Below, one piece after another: positions 1-9,197 of a stretch of 64,000 nt of DNA. The stretch is from NCBI GenBank assembly GCA_963675955.2, contig CAXXVR010000010.1:124001-188000 (forward strand). Direction: 5' to 3'. How positions within the stretch are numbered: the stretch's first letter is position 1; each line of letters opens with the position of its first letter. This stretch comes from Desulfocicer sp963675955 (lineage in GTDB: Bacteria; Desulfobacterota; Desulfobacteria; Desulfobacterales; Desulfobacteraceae). The translations under genes were made by a program, and so were the position numbers. Below the pieces are notes generated by a model. The model saw only the letters and a list, made by a program, of their open reading frames with translations, did no database searches and was not told the origin of the DNA.

Positions 1-436
1 TGCCCATTTCTCGAAGATACATTTTAACGGGGTCGGTAACGGCACCAAATTCCATGTCTGCATCCGGACCACCTGCCGTAAAAACTGTTTTCCGGGGTTG
101 CTTTCCCTTTCCCGCAGCAGTTTTTTTGCCTTTGGTGTCGGCAGATGAGGAGGTGCCGGACGCACCAGTGGAGGCAGTTGTATTTTCACCCTTTTTTCCC
201 CCGGCGGTGCGTGTCTTTGATTTTTCTTTTTCCAGATCAACCAGCTCAATTCCCAGTTTTTGAAACATACTCAGTATGTTATCAATCTGATCGGATGATT
301 TTATATCATCGGAAATGGCTTTATTTATTTCGGCATAGGAGAGACAGCCTTCATTTTTCCCTTTTTCAATCAACTGCTTCAACGCTTCTCTGGATATTGT
401 ATCTTTCTCGCTGGATTCAACCGACGCTGCTGCCAT
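1..436 (-). CDS. rpoD: RNA polymerase sigma-70 factor RpoD, N-terminal part (runs off the window)
   Basis: This is the start of the primary sigma factor, cut by the window edge after about 145 residues. The protein begins MAAASVESS, continues with an acidic region 1.1-like segment (LSYAEINKAISDD, then LGIELV near residue 60), and has a long low-complexity Lys/Thr/Gly/Ala linker. The last visible residues, VTDPVKMYLREMG, are the hallmark of sigma region 1.2, where the factor meets discriminator DNA. It lies 26 bp downstream of dnaG on the same strand, the dnaG-rpoD order of the classical macromolecular-synthesis operon. rpsU is not seen upstream. The frame stays open to the window edge. Confidence 0.93.
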   Translation of the reverse strand, partial: MAAASVESSEKDTISREALKQLIEKGKNEGCLSYAEINKAISDDIKSSDQIDNILSMFQKLGIELVDLEKEKSKTRTAGGKKGENTTASTGASGTSSSADTKGKKTAAGKGKQPRKTVFTAGGPDADMEFGAVTDPVKMYLREMG

Positions 437-462
437 AAAAAATGCCCCCCAAAGGCTTTTTA

Positions 463-2256
463 TCATTCATAGCCACGTAATTTCCGGATCTCCCTCTGAC
501 GTCTTTCAAGCAAGTCAAAGGAAAGGCTGGAATTACTGCCCTGTTCTGCTCTTTTTATTTTAGATGTAAGTCTGTTTTCACTCTTGTTCCAGATCTTTAC
601 AATTCTATTCATTAAAAATACTGATTTTTCATATACATTGTCCACATCGGGAATTTCCACCATGGAAAGAGACGCCACCAGACGTCGCTGGGCATCTGTT
701 TCCACCGCCTCCATGACCCGGGGCACAATTTGTTCATCTTCTTCTATTTCAAGCACATACCCGCCAATTTCCTTTAGTTCCCGGGAATAAAAACAGTCTA
801 AAACACCCCTTTTCTGAATTTCCCGCCTGATCTGGGGGAATTGCAGCATCATGGATATCATCTGCTTTTCCCTTGGCATGAAATAATTCTCTGTGGCAGT
901 TTCCATGGGGCCATCTCCACGGGGACTGGATGCAGAGGGCAAAGCCAATGCACCTGTGGATGCCAGAAAAGTTTTTCTGACCTTTTCCAGCACCGCCGCT
1001 TCATCAATGCCAAGCGTCTGGGCAAGCTCATGGATATAAAGAGACCGTGCCGCAGGGTCTTCCACCCGGGCAAGGGGTTCTTTCATCTCTTCCAGAATTT
1101 TTATTTTACCCTCCACGGAAAGTCCGAACTGCTCCACGGCAGACTGAGTCAAAAAGGGAATCACGGACATGGCCCTTTGTGCACATGCTTCAAATTGTGC
1201 CTTTCCCCTCTGCTGCACAAAGGAATCCGGATCCTGACCCTGGGGCAAAATAACAATACGAACATCCATGCCCTCTTTTAAAAAGGTGCCAATGCTTCTT
1301 TTGGCGGCATTAATACCGGCCTTGTCAGAGTCAAACACCAGAATTGCCCGGGAAGCTGCCCCCTTTAACAACCTGACATGGGACTGGGACAGAGCCGTTC
1401 CAAGGGTTGCCACACAATTTTTAATTCCACATTGATAAAGGGAAATAAAATCAAAATATCCTTCAACAATATAAACAGTATCTTCCTGTCTGCAATAGGT
1501 CTTTGAAAGATGAAAACCATAAAGAATTCGACCCTTGCTGTACACAGGGGTTTCCGGAGAATTGAGATACTTGGGAATATCGTCATCCATCACCCGTCCG
1601 CCAAAACCGGTAATCTGGCGGGTGACATCAAATATGGGAAAGATGATTCTATTTCGAAAACGATCATAATACCCTGGTTTATCCCTGCGTTTAAGCACAA
1701 ACCCCGATGCCTCAGCCATCATCTTCGATACCCTTTTTTTTTTTAGAAACAACACCATATCATCCCATTGATTCGGAGCAAATCCAAGGTTGAGTTGTTC
1801 CATGGTATCACTGGTGATTCCCCGGTTTTCCAGGTAATGCATGGCCTGCTCCCCGGAAGGGGTGTGGTGTAAAAGATCGGTGTAATGGGTCATGGCCTGT
1901 TGATTCAGCCGGTAAAGCCCCTCTCTCAGGGCCATGTGCTTTTCTTTTTCAGGGCTTACTGGTCCAGTCTCAACGGCAATGCCGCATTTTCGGCCCAGCA
2001 TTTTCACCGCCTCGGGAAAGGTAATGCCGTGATATTTCATCAGAAAAGAAAACACATTTCCCCCGGCACCACAGCCAAAACAGTAAAAAATCTGCTTGTG
2101 GGGACTCACAGAAAAAGAAGATGTTTTTTCAGAATGAAACGGACACAAACCAAAGTAATTCATTCCTGACTTTTTCAGCATAACCGATTCAGATATTACA
2201 GCAACAATATCGGTGGCTGCTGAAATTTGTGAAATGATTTCTTCAGATATACGCAT
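463..2256 (-). CDS. dnaG: DNA primase DnaG
   Basis: Synthesises RNA primers at the replication fork. The 597-residue length is normal. The N-terminal CHC2 zinc ribbon is visible (C38, H41, C59, C62 in LCPFHSEKT and FYCFGCGAGG). The primase core follows, then the TOPRIM domain with VEGYFD and the metal-binding FDSDKAG motif. The C-terminal 150 residues are the less conserved helicase-binding region. It is followed after 26 bp by rpoD. The start (MRISEEIISQISAATDIV) matches the usual family start. Confidence 0.96.
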   Translation of the reverse strand: MRISEEIISQISAATDIVAVISESVMLKKSGMNYFGLCPFHSEKTSSFSVSPHKQIFYCFGCGAGGNVFSFLMKYHGITFPEAVKMLGRKCGIAVETGPVSPEKEKHMALREGLYRLNQQAMTHYTDLLHHTPSGEQAMHYLENRGITSDTMEQLNLGFAPNQWDDMVLFLKKKRVSKMMAEASGFVLKRRDKPGYYDRFRNRIIFPIFDVTRQITGFGGRVMDDDIPKYLNSPETPVYSKGRILYGFHLSKTYCRQEDTVYIVEGYFDFISLYQCGIKNCVATLGTALSQSHVRLLKGAASRAILVFDSDKAGINAAKRSIGTFLKEGMDVRIVILPQGQDPDSFVQQRGKAQFEACAQRAMSVIPFLTQSAVEQFGLSVEGKIKILEEMKEPLARVEDPAARSLYIHELAQTLGIDEAAVLEKVRKTFLASTGALALPSASSPRGDGPMETATENYFMPREKQMISMMLQFPQIRREIQKRGVLDCFYSRELKEIGGYVLEIEEDEQIVPRVMEAVETDAQRRLVASLSMVEIPDVDNVYEKSVFLMNRIVKIWNKSENRLTSKIKRAEQGSNSSLSFDLLERRQREIRKLRGYE

Positions 2257-2552
2257 GGAAGGATCAGCACCTGCACATCACAAAATTTTAAAGGTAATTA
2301 CGGGCGGTCGGATGTCAATGACAATTTATAAGGATGAACCCATTTTCTGGTAAATATTCACCCAGTACCCCAACTTCACCTGCTCTGGTCTGCTCACATA
2401 GCATTTGTATGCCAAGCAGTCCCAAACACGTGAATATGGGACACTGGCCAGATATTTAAATTACCAACCCGAATATTTAACTTTTTTGTTCTGGTAAATT
2501 TTGCAATGGCATTCAGGCAAACCGCATGGTTAAAATAACGGGGGATCAAAAC
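2257..2552. other. Intergenic region with one palindromic repeat (family D)
   Basis: No convincing gene is seen between dnaG and hisB, which both read leftward. About 120 bp of it is a long imperfect inverted repeat (listed separately) related to a second copy near 58400. Confidence 0.6.
2348..2466. repeat. Intergenic palindromic repeat, family D, copy 1
   Basis: A long imperfect inverted repeat. The ends are TGGTAA and TTACCA; inner arms carry CCAGTACCC against GGGACACTGG and TTCACCTG against CACGTGAA. The loop holds TCTGCTCACATAGCATT, which recurs exactly at 58428-58444 inside a similar palindrome between dctP and dctQ. Shared loop and arm sequence in two unrelated intergenic sites indicates a dispersed repeat and not a local terminator. 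Confidence 0.7.
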
Positions 2553-3140
2553 TCAGAGCGCTCCTTTACTGGAAAGGGTTCCCACAATCCTGTCATCAAA
2601 CCCACAGGCAACGCTCATGGCACGGCCCAGGGCCTTGAAAACAGATTCAATTATATGATGTTCATTTTCACCATAATCACAGGAGATGTGCAGATTCAAG
2701 CCGCCCTGAACACTGAAGGCCCGGAAAAATTCTTTGGCAAGATAGGCGTCAAAGGGCCCCGATGATCGAATGGTCTCGGGAAGACAGTACACCAGGTAGG
2801 GCCTGTTGGAAAGATCCACATTCACCCGGCTGAAGGCCTCATCCATGGGAACGGCACCGGCCCCATACCGGGCAATACCCCTGCGATCACCAAGTGCCTT
2901 GGAAATCACCTGTCCCAGCACCAAACCTGTGTCCTCCACGGTGTGATGGAAATCTACATCCAGATCTCCCTTCACCGTGACTGTGAGATCAAAAAAACCA
3001 TGAACCGCAAAAAGAGTCAGCATATGGTCAAAAAAACCAATTCCCGTTGAAATTCGGGATTTACCGGTACCGTCAATGTTAATTTCAATGTCTATTTTTG
3101 TTTCTCTGGTTTCTCTTGTCAGTGATGCGGTACGACCCAT
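2553..3140 (-). CDS. hisB: Imidazoleglycerol-phosphate dehydratase HisB
   Basis: Catalyses dehydration of imidazole glycerol phosphate in histidine synthesis. At 195 residues it is the stand-alone bacterial form without a phosphatase domain. Manganese-binding motifs are present: GFFDHML near residue 35, DFHHTVEDT near 65 and the C-terminal ENEHHIIES. No other his gene is adjacent, so the pathway is dispersed in this genome. The start MGRTASLTRET fits the family. Confidence 0.96.
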   Translation of the reverse strand: MGRTASLTRETRETKIDIEINIDGTGKSRISTGIGFFDHMLTLFAVHGFFDLTVTVKGDLDVDFHHTVEDTGLVLGQVISKALGDRRGIARYGAGAVPMDEAFSRVNVDLSNRPYLVYCLPETIRSSGPFDAYLAKEFFRAFSVQGGLNLHISCDYGENEHHIIESVFKALGRAMSVACGFDDRIVGTLSSKGAL

Positions 3141-3337
3141 GTAATTTAGCCTTGCAAAGCGTTAATAGTTATAATATATTCATTTTTTCTTTGTTCATCC
3201 TAGTATCCGTTGGAATTACGGATCTTTTGAATGTACAAAAAAAATAGATACTGTGTCAAACTGTTTTTTAACATGCCGGCATACGCCAACCCTGAAATAT
3301 TGTACAGCATAACCAAATAGAGGTTTTTAAAAATATA

Positions 3338-5077
3338 ATGACATCAAAATTATCCGATGCCTACAAGATTGAAGATCAAGACCATGATAAAATCATCTCA
3401 CCTGAACAAACCATTGAAAATTTTAAGCACAAATCCATGAAGGCGGGGCTTAACATTTTAAAGGAAACCCGGCGCATCGACAACGGACGACTGGACATTC
3501 CTGTATATTTCAGCGTATGCGGCCACGACGCCCATGCGCTCACCGGCACCCGTAAGCAGATGGGAAAAGGCATAAGCCCCATCCTTGCCGAGGCCAGTGC
3601 CGTCATGGAGCTTGCCGAACGATTCAGCCTTTACAGGTTTAAAACCTCTCCGAAAAACATTGAAAAAAAATGTCGAGATGCAGTATCTACCCCCCTTTCC
3701 TTTTCTTTAACAGCAGCCTCGGTCCAGGATCAACACCCAGACATAAGAGAGATATCCGAAAAGATTTTTTCAGACCTGCCCTTTCAATGGGTCAGCGCTT
3801 ACAATGTCACCCGGGACCAGGAGGTGGATATTCCCCTGGACTGGTTTTTCATGATAAATGAATTCAATGGCTCATCGGCTGGCAATTGTCTTGAAGAGGC
3901 CATCTGCCAGGGAGCCTGTGAAATTGTGGAGCGCCATGTCTGTGCCATCATCTGCAAAGAAAAAAAGAGTCTTCCCTTCATTGACCCAGACTCGGTGACG
4001 AACCCTTCCACAAGGGAACTCATTGCCAAGTTCAGATCCGCCGGTATCCGGTTTTACATCCATGATTTCAGCCTGGACACCGGGATTCCCACTGTGGGGG
4101 TGCTGGCCTATGACCCTTCCACATTTCCTGAAACCAGTGAAATTGTCTGGACGGCAGGCACGGCAGCCAGCCCTGACAAGGCACTCAGCCGGGCATTGAC
4201 AGAGGTGGCCCAGCTGGCCGGAGATTTCAACACCCCTTCCAACTATGTGGCAAGCGGCCTGCCCAAATTCACAAGCCTTGATCAGGCAGACTATCTCATG
4301 GCTCCCCTGGAAAACGGCACAGCAAAGAGCGTCAGCCTTTCTGACCTTCCAGATATTTCAAGTCCTAATATAAGGGATGAGATAGAGTCCATTACCCGGG
4401 AACTGTCACGCATGGGGTTTGAACTTATCGTACTTGATACCACAGATCCACAGCTCAATGTCCCTGCCTGCTACATAATGGTACCGGGCACAAGTTTCCG
4501 GGAACGGGCAGAAAACAGCAGTGTAATAATGTTTTGCGCCAAACACATCTATGAAAACAATAGCCCGAAAGCGGCTCTCTCTCAACTTGAAACCATTTCA
4601 GACATGCTTCCCCATCAGTACTTTATTTCATTCTATAAGGCCCTTTGCCATCTTGCCATGGATGCCCCGGAAAAGGCATTGGACCAGTTAAAAATTGCTC
4701 TGACGGAAAACCCCACGGCCCAGGATATTCCCACCATCTGTTCTTACGCCGGAGTCTGTCTCAAGGATATGGAACAATATGAGGAAGCCCTTACCTTCCT
4801 TAAAAAAGGTATTGCCATAGACGATGAGCGAGAAGACATCTTCAATCTCATGGGGTTCTGTTATTTCATGCTTAAGCGCCATCCCGAGTCCATCGCCTGT
4901 TTTCGCAAGGTACTTGCATTGAAACCCGGATCAGCCATTGACCATGCCAGTATTGCCTCCAATTACCGTGAAATGGGAGAAGTTGAAAAGGCCATGGATT
5001 TTTATGAAATGGCCCTGGCCCTTGACCCCGGCCTGGATTTTGCCAGGGAAAACATCGAAAAACTCAAAAACAGATAA
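3338..5077 (+). CDS. YcaO-domain protein with C-terminal TPR repeats
   Basis: YcaO proteins use ATP to activate backbone amides, for example in azoline or thioamide formation. Residues 1 to about 400 carry the YcaO ATP-binding pattern: GKGISPILAEASAVMELAER, then SSAGNCLEEAICQGACEIVE, and GTAASPDKALSRALTEVAQL, with the spaced glutamates expected for Mg-ATP binding. Residues from about 410 to 579 form several TPR units (for example ALDQLKIALTENP, ALTFLKKGIAIDD, SIACFRKVLALKPGSA, AMDFYEMALALDPG). No TfuA partner, cyclodehydratase partner or obvious precursor peptide is seen nearby, so the substrate is unknown. The TPR tail may be the substrate- or partner-recruiting part (inference). The upstream Shine-Dalgarno (AGAGG) is weak. 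Confidence 0.85.
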   Translation: MTSKLSDAYKIEDQDHDKIISPEQTIENFKHKSMKAGLNILKETRRIDNGRLDIPVYFSVCGHDAHALTGTRKQMGKGISPILAEASAVMELAERFSLYRFKTSPKNIEKKCRDAVSTPLSFSLTAASVQDQHPDIREISEKIFSDLPFQWVSAYNVTRDQEVDIPLDWFFMINEFNGSSAGNCLEEAICQGACEIVERHVCAIICKEKKSLPFIDPDSVTNPSTRELIAKFRSAGIRFYIHDFSLDTGIPTVGVLAYDPSTFPETSEIVWTAGTAASPDKALSRALTEVAQLAGDFNTPSNYVASGLPKFTSLDQADYLMAPLENGTAKSVSLSDLPDISSPNIRDEIESITRELSRMGFELIVLDTTDPQLNVPACYIMVPGTSFRERAENSSVIMFCAKHIYENNSPKAALSQLETISDMLPHQYFISFYKALCHLAMDAPEKALDQLKIALTENPTAQDIPTICSYAGVCLKDMEQYEEALTFLKKGIAIDDEREDIFNLMGFCYFMLKRHPESIACFRKVLALKPGSAIDHASIASNYREMGEVEKAMDFYEMALALDPGLDFARENIEKLKNR

Positions 5078-5265
5078 AATCAATTCGAATAAACCCACAT
5101 GGCTGTCACTACAAGCCACAACGGAAAACGAAAACCCTTTGATTCCAGCACTTTGGTGGGACTTGCATATAATAAAACCCGATTGTCCGGGATGGGTTCA
5201 GAAGCTCTGATCCCCTTGCTGCCACCAACGGCCCGGGGGTGAAGTAAATAAATCCAATTTCTGGA

Positions 5266-5808
5266 TTATTTTATCAACTTCACCACCTGACGAAACATAT
5301 CTCCTTCGGCCTTTTCAAGCAGTTCAAAAAAGATCATCTCCACGCTGGTTACGTTGCCACCGGCCTGGCAGATGCGGTCAATGCCTAACTGCCGGTTCTG
5401 CGCGGTCCTGGAAGACACGCAATCTGCTACCATCTGTACCTCACATCCCCTTTCCAGAAGCGCCATACCAGTCTGGTACACGCAGATGTGGGACTCAATC
5501 CCGGCCAACAACACCTGATTTCTGCCAATGGCATCAAACCTGTCCATGAACTGTACATTTTTACAACAACTAAAGGTATGCTTGGGAATGGGGGTGATGT
5601 CCGGGGCAAGCTGATCGGAGACCTCCACAATGGATTTTCCCAGTTTATCGGGAAGCTGCTCCACCCATACAATGGGAACGCTCATAAGTTTCATGCCCCG
5701 GATCAACGTGGAAACGGATGAAAAAAGAGATTCCTTTTCATGCATCAAAGTGGCCAGTTTTCCCTGGATATCAATGACCAGCAGTACCGTATTATCCAAC
5801 GTAAACAT
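5266..5808 (-). CDS. Isochorismatase-like cysteine hydrolase
   Basis: About 180 residues with the isochorismatase-fold layout. VLLVIDIQGKL near the start carries the catalytic Asp, PIPKHTFSC the Lys, and AGIESHICVYQT the catalytic Cys. Substrate cannot be told from sequence; family members act on isochorismate, nicotinamide or N-carbamoyl compounds. The start is decided by the ribosome-binding site: AGGAGG at 5815-5820 abuts the ATG at 5814 with no spacer but is 6 nt from the ATG at 5808 (MFTLDNTVLL). A longer open frame up to 5910 has no such support. Confidence 0.85.
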   Translation of the reverse strand: MFTLDNTVLLVIDIQGKLATLMHEKESLFSSVSTLIRGMKLMSVPIVWVEQLPDKLGKSIVEVSDQLAPDITPIPKHTFSCCKNVQFMDRFDAIGRNQVLLAGIESHICVYQTGMALLERGCEVQMVADCVSSRTAQNRQLGIDRICQAGGNVTSVEMIFFELLEKAEGDMFRQVVKLIK

Positions 5809-6030
5809 CTGCATCCTCCTTATATTATATGAATTTGGGCTCCGGCATTGAAAAGAACATACTGGAAAATTGATCGCAACACCGGAAAGGTCGCCATAAA
5901 AACATAACAACGACCCATGAAAAGCGCAACGGATATTGCGATATTGCCCATGATCAAACTTGTAAATAAGTGCCTGTCCACATAAATATTTACTTGCCCA
6001 CCATAAAAGTTTCTGTTAGATTTAATCATT

Positions 6031-6753
6031 ATGAAATCATACAATGCCTTAAATATCCGTATTTTTTCTGCGAAACTTACCCTTGTGGTATTGTTTTGCA
6101 TTCTTCTTACAGGCTGCGGGGGCGGGTCCGGGGAGAATCCCCTGGAAACCTTAAAGAAGACATTAAAGGATGAGTCCACTTTTTCCATCATTCTTGAAAA
6201 TATGAAGGAAGAAGGCACCTTTGTAAAAAATTATTTTCATCAATACCTTGTCGTGCTCCCCGAAGAATCTTCCAAAACCCAGTGGTTTGAAGTCTCCAAG
6301 GACTTTTACAATAAAAACATTGAATTCCTGGGCATGGCACTGCTGACAAAAAAAGATGGAACCTTTGACGATGTGGCTTCCCCCCCGGGTTATGCCCTTG
6401 TGGGTGATGAAAAATATGGCCGGTGGCGCGAGGACAGCAGTGGCAGCTCCTTCTGGGAATTTTATGGGAAATATGCCCTGATTTCAAGCCTGTTCGGCGG
6501 CTGGTACAGCCCCATTCACAGAAATGATTACAGAAACTATCAAACCTACAGAACCAGCCACAAGCCCTACTTTGGCAGCAACAGACAATATGGTTCCACT
6601 GGAAATATTGTAAAAGCCACACGACCTTCTTTTTATTCCTCCCGGATGTCTTCGTTGAATGCCAAGAAATCCTCCTTTTCAAACAAGGTAAACCAGAAGG
6701 TCGGCCGTTCCAAAACCGGCTTGAGAAGCAGAGCAGGAGGTTCCGGCAAATGA
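6031..6753 (+). CDS. Putative lipoprotein of unknown function, in DUF350/aminopropyltransferase operon
   Basis: 240 residues starting with a signal peptide ending in the lipobox LLTGC near residue 29, followed by GGGSG, so it is probably a lipid-anchored envelope protein. The middle contains PPGYALVGDEKYGRWREDS and a Trp/Tyr-rich segment. The C-terminal third is basic and Ser/Arg/Lys-rich without obvious domains. Its stop overlaps the next gene in ATGA, showing translational coupling to the DUF350 membrane protein. Similar operons elsewhere place small lipoproteins of the DUF4247 or DUF1190 type next to DUF350 genes. Whether this belongs to one of those families cannot be decided by eye. Confidence 0.75.
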   Translation: MKSYNALNIRIFSAKLTLVVLFCILLTGCGGGSGENPLETLKKTLKDESTFSIILENMKEEGTFVKNYFHQYLVVLPEESSKTQWFEVSKDFYNKNIEFLGMALLTKKDGTFDDVASPPGYALVGDEKYGRWREDSSGSSFWEFYGKYALISSLFGGWYSPIHRNDYRNYQTYRTSHKPYFGSNRQYGSTGNIVKATRPSFYSSRMSSLNAKKSSFSNKVNQKVGRSKTGLRSRAGGSGK

Positions 6754-7619
6754 CCATTGACGGATTGATTCTGGGCATTATTTATTTTATTGTTTTTTTC
6801 ATTCTTTTTTTTGCGGGAAAACTTTGTTACAATCTTCTTCACAGGGATTTTAACTTGAGCATTGAACTGGTGGAAAACGACAACCCCGCCGTCTCCCTGG
6901 CCGTTACAGGATACTATGCAGGTCTTGTCATTGCCCTCGGGGGTACTATTGTGGGTCCCTCCCACGGACTGACAAAAGATCTGATTGATTTAACCAGGTA
7001 TGGGCTGTTAAGTATTTTGTTGTTAAATCTGTCTACCTATCTGTGTGACTGGGTTATCCTTTACCGCTTTAAAATCAAGGATGAACTGCTGCGTGACCGG
7101 AATCAGGGTACCGGAGCTGTGCTGTTTGGAACCTCCATGGCATCGGGATTCGTAATTTACGGTGCCGTATCCGGGATGGGGGGCGGCATGGACACAGCTG
7201 TGGTATTCTGGGCCATGGGCCAGCTGCTTTTACTGATAGTGTCTAAAGTCTACAACTTTATCCTCCCCTTTGATATCCACACGGAAATTGAAAAAGATAA
7301 CGTGGCTGCCGGGGTAGCTTTCAGTGGTGCCCTCATTGCCATGGGTGTGGTGCTGGGTCTTGCCGCCGAAGGCGATTTTATCTCCTGGTCCGAAAATATC
7401 ACCACCTTCATTACCTATGCCATCACCGGACTTGTATCTTTGCCCTTCATCCGCATGCTCACAGACGCACTCCTTGTTCCCGGGGTAAAACTCTCCGATG
7501 AAATCACTGGGTTGAGAAAAGATAAATCCATTGAAACCCGGGGGCCCAACGTGGGGGCTGCCTACATAGAAGCCTTTTCTTATATTGCCGGGGCATTCAT
7601 TATTTTCTGGTGCATCTAA
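6750..7619 (+). CDS. DUF350 family integral membrane protein
   Basis: 289 residues, mostly hydrophobic, with roughly eight membrane segments in two similar halves. The signature segments VENDNPAVSLAVTGYYAGL near residue 40 and EKDNVAAGVAFSGALIAMG near 185 are the duplicated DUF350 (UPF0719) motif. The function of the family is not established. It starts within the stop codon of the lipoprotein gene and is followed after 6 bp by the spermidine-synthase-like gene, so the three are one transcription unit. Confidence 0.88.
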   Translation: MTIDGLILGIIYFIVFFILFFAGKLCYNLLHRDFNLSIELVENDNPAVSLAVTGYYAGLVIALGGTIVGPSHGLTKDLIDLTRYGLLSILLLNLSTYLCDWVILYRFKIKDELLRDRNQGTGAVLFGTSMASGFVIYGAVSGMGGGMDTAVVFWAMGQLLLLIVSKVYNFILPFDIHTEIEKDNVAAGVAFSGALIAMGVVLGLAAEGDFISWSENITTFITYAITGLVSLPFIRMLTDALLVPGVKLSDEITGLRKDKSIETRGPNVGAAYIEAFSYIAGAFIIFWCI

Positions 7620-7625
7620 AAACAC

Positions 7626-9176
7626 GTGTCGCTGTTTAACCCCTCCAGAAGCAGAACCCTTCAAATTGCCCTTTTTGCCACGGGGTGCTCGGGCATTGTT
7701 GCCGAATTCGTTCTGTCCACTCTTGCCACCTACCTCATGGGAAATGCCACCTTTCAGTGGACCATGATCATGTCCATCATGCTCTTTGCCATGGGGGTGG
7801 GAAGCGCATACAGCCGCCATTTTAAACAGCACCTTCTGGATGTTTTTGTTCTGGTGGAATTTACCCTGTCTTCCCTTTGCAGCGTATCTGCCATTGTGTG
7901 CTTCGGATTGTCTCCCCATCTGGAGTCCCGGGAGATAGTAATATATCCCCTGGCCTTTGGCATCGGTTTTCTTATAGGCCTGGAAATTCCCCTGGTTACC
8001 CGCCTGAACAGTCACTATCAAGCCCTTCGCACCAACATCTCAAAGGTCCTTGAAATGGACTATTTCGGCTCTCTCATCGGAGGTATTTTATTTGCCTTTG
8101 TATTTTTACCGGTGCTGGGATTTATTTACACCCCGGTGCTGCTGGGAACCATCAACTTTCTGGTGGCCAGTTGGCTGCTGTGGCGTTTTTTTGAACTGAC
8201 CATATACAGAAAAACCCTTGTCAGTGCCTTTGTCATCGTGATGGTACTCATGGGCGGTGCCCTGTGGTTTGCCAATGATATTGTTCAATTCAGTGAGCAG
8301 AAAAAATACAAAGACACCATCATCTATGCGGTGCAGACAAAATTTCAGAAAATCGTCATGACCCGCTGGAAAAAGGACTACTGGCTGTTCATCAACGGGC
8401 AGGAACAGTTTTCCACCTATGATGAGGAAAAATATCATGAACCCATTGTACATCCGGCCATGGCCATCACGCCGAATCATGACAATATCCTCATCCTTGG
8501 CGGTGGTGACGGCCTTGCAGCCCGGGAAGTATTAAAATATCCCGATGTGAAATCTCTGACCTTGGTGGATCTGGACCCGGTGATGACCGATCTTGCCACC
8601 CATCATCCCGTATTAAGCAAGATCAACCAAAACTCATTTTCCAATGAAAAGGTGACGGTTCTGAATATGGACGGCACCTCTTTTCTGGAAAAGACCCAGC
8701 GCCTTTTCGATGTCATCATCATTGATCTGCCTGACCCTGATTCCATGGATCTCATGCATCTTTATTCAGATGATTTTTATCGCACCGTAAAGGCACACCT
8801 CACCCGGGGTGGCGTCATGATTACCCAGGCAAGCAGTCCATTCTTTGCCAGAAAAGCTTTTCTGTGCATTGACAAGACCATCCAATCCGCTGGATTTACG
8901 ACATTGCCCATGCACAATGCCATCCCAACATTGGGTCAATGGGGATGGATTCTGGCCGTGGACAACACACTGATTGCAGCAGACAGCCTAAAAAAGATGG
9001 CCGGGCAGCTCAACTTTGATACAGTAGACACCCGGTTTATAGATCAGGATGCCATGATATCCATGATTCATTTCGGCAAGGGGGTATTTGACCTGAAAGA
9101 CGATATCCGCATAAATACAAGCCAGCAACCGGTGCTGTACCGCTATTATCACCAGGGCACCTGGGGTATTTATTAA
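7626..9176 (+). CDS. Membrane-anchored spermidine synthase-like (aminopropyltransferase/methyltransferase fold) protein
   Basis: 516 residues. The N-terminal 220 form about seven membrane helices (CSGIVAEFVLSTLATYLMG, ending with a TM near residue 205). The C-terminal half has a spermidine-synthase fold: ILGGGDGLAAREVLKYP is the SAM/decarboxylated-SAM binding loop, LVDLDPVMTDLA follows, and DVIIIDLPDPDS carries the catalytic Asp region. The start is GTG at 7626, 6 bp after the DUF350 stop, with only a weak ribosome site. Relatives are annotated as polyamine aminopropyltransferase. The actual substrate is unproven, and no speD is seen here. Confidence 0.85.
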   Translation: MSLFNPSRSRTLQIALFATGCSGIVAEFVLSTLATYLMGNATFQWTMIMSIMLFAMGVGSAYSRHFKQHLLDVFVLVEFTLSSLCSVSAIVCFGLSPHLESREIVIYPLAFGIGFLIGLEIPLVTRLNSHYQALRTNISKVLEMDYFGSLIGGILFAFVFLPVLGFIYTPVLLGTINFLVASWLLWRFFELTIYRKTLVSAFVIVMVLMGGALWFANDIVQFSEQKKYKDTIIYAVQTKFQKIVMTRWKKDYWLFINGQEQFSTYDEEKYHEPIVHPAMAITPNHDNILILGGGDGLAAREVLKYPDVKSLTLVDLDPVMTDLATHHPVLSKINQNSFSNEKVTVLNMDGTSFLEKTQRLFDVIIIDLPDPDSMDLMHLYSDDFYRTVKAHLTRGGVMITQASSPFFARKAFLCIDKTIQSAGFTTLPMHNAIPTLGQWGWILAVDNTLIAADSLKKMAGQLNFDTVDTRFIDQDAMISMIHFGKGVFDLKDDIRINTSQQPVLYRYYHQGTWGIY

Positions 9177-9197
9177 TATCCTGCATCATGCCTCATT

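Noticed and set aside
7230..8021. 263-residue minus-strand open frame opposite DUF350 and the aminopropyltransferase
   Set aside because: Composition (Gly/His/Lys-rich) is that of antisense translation; no ribosome site or family.
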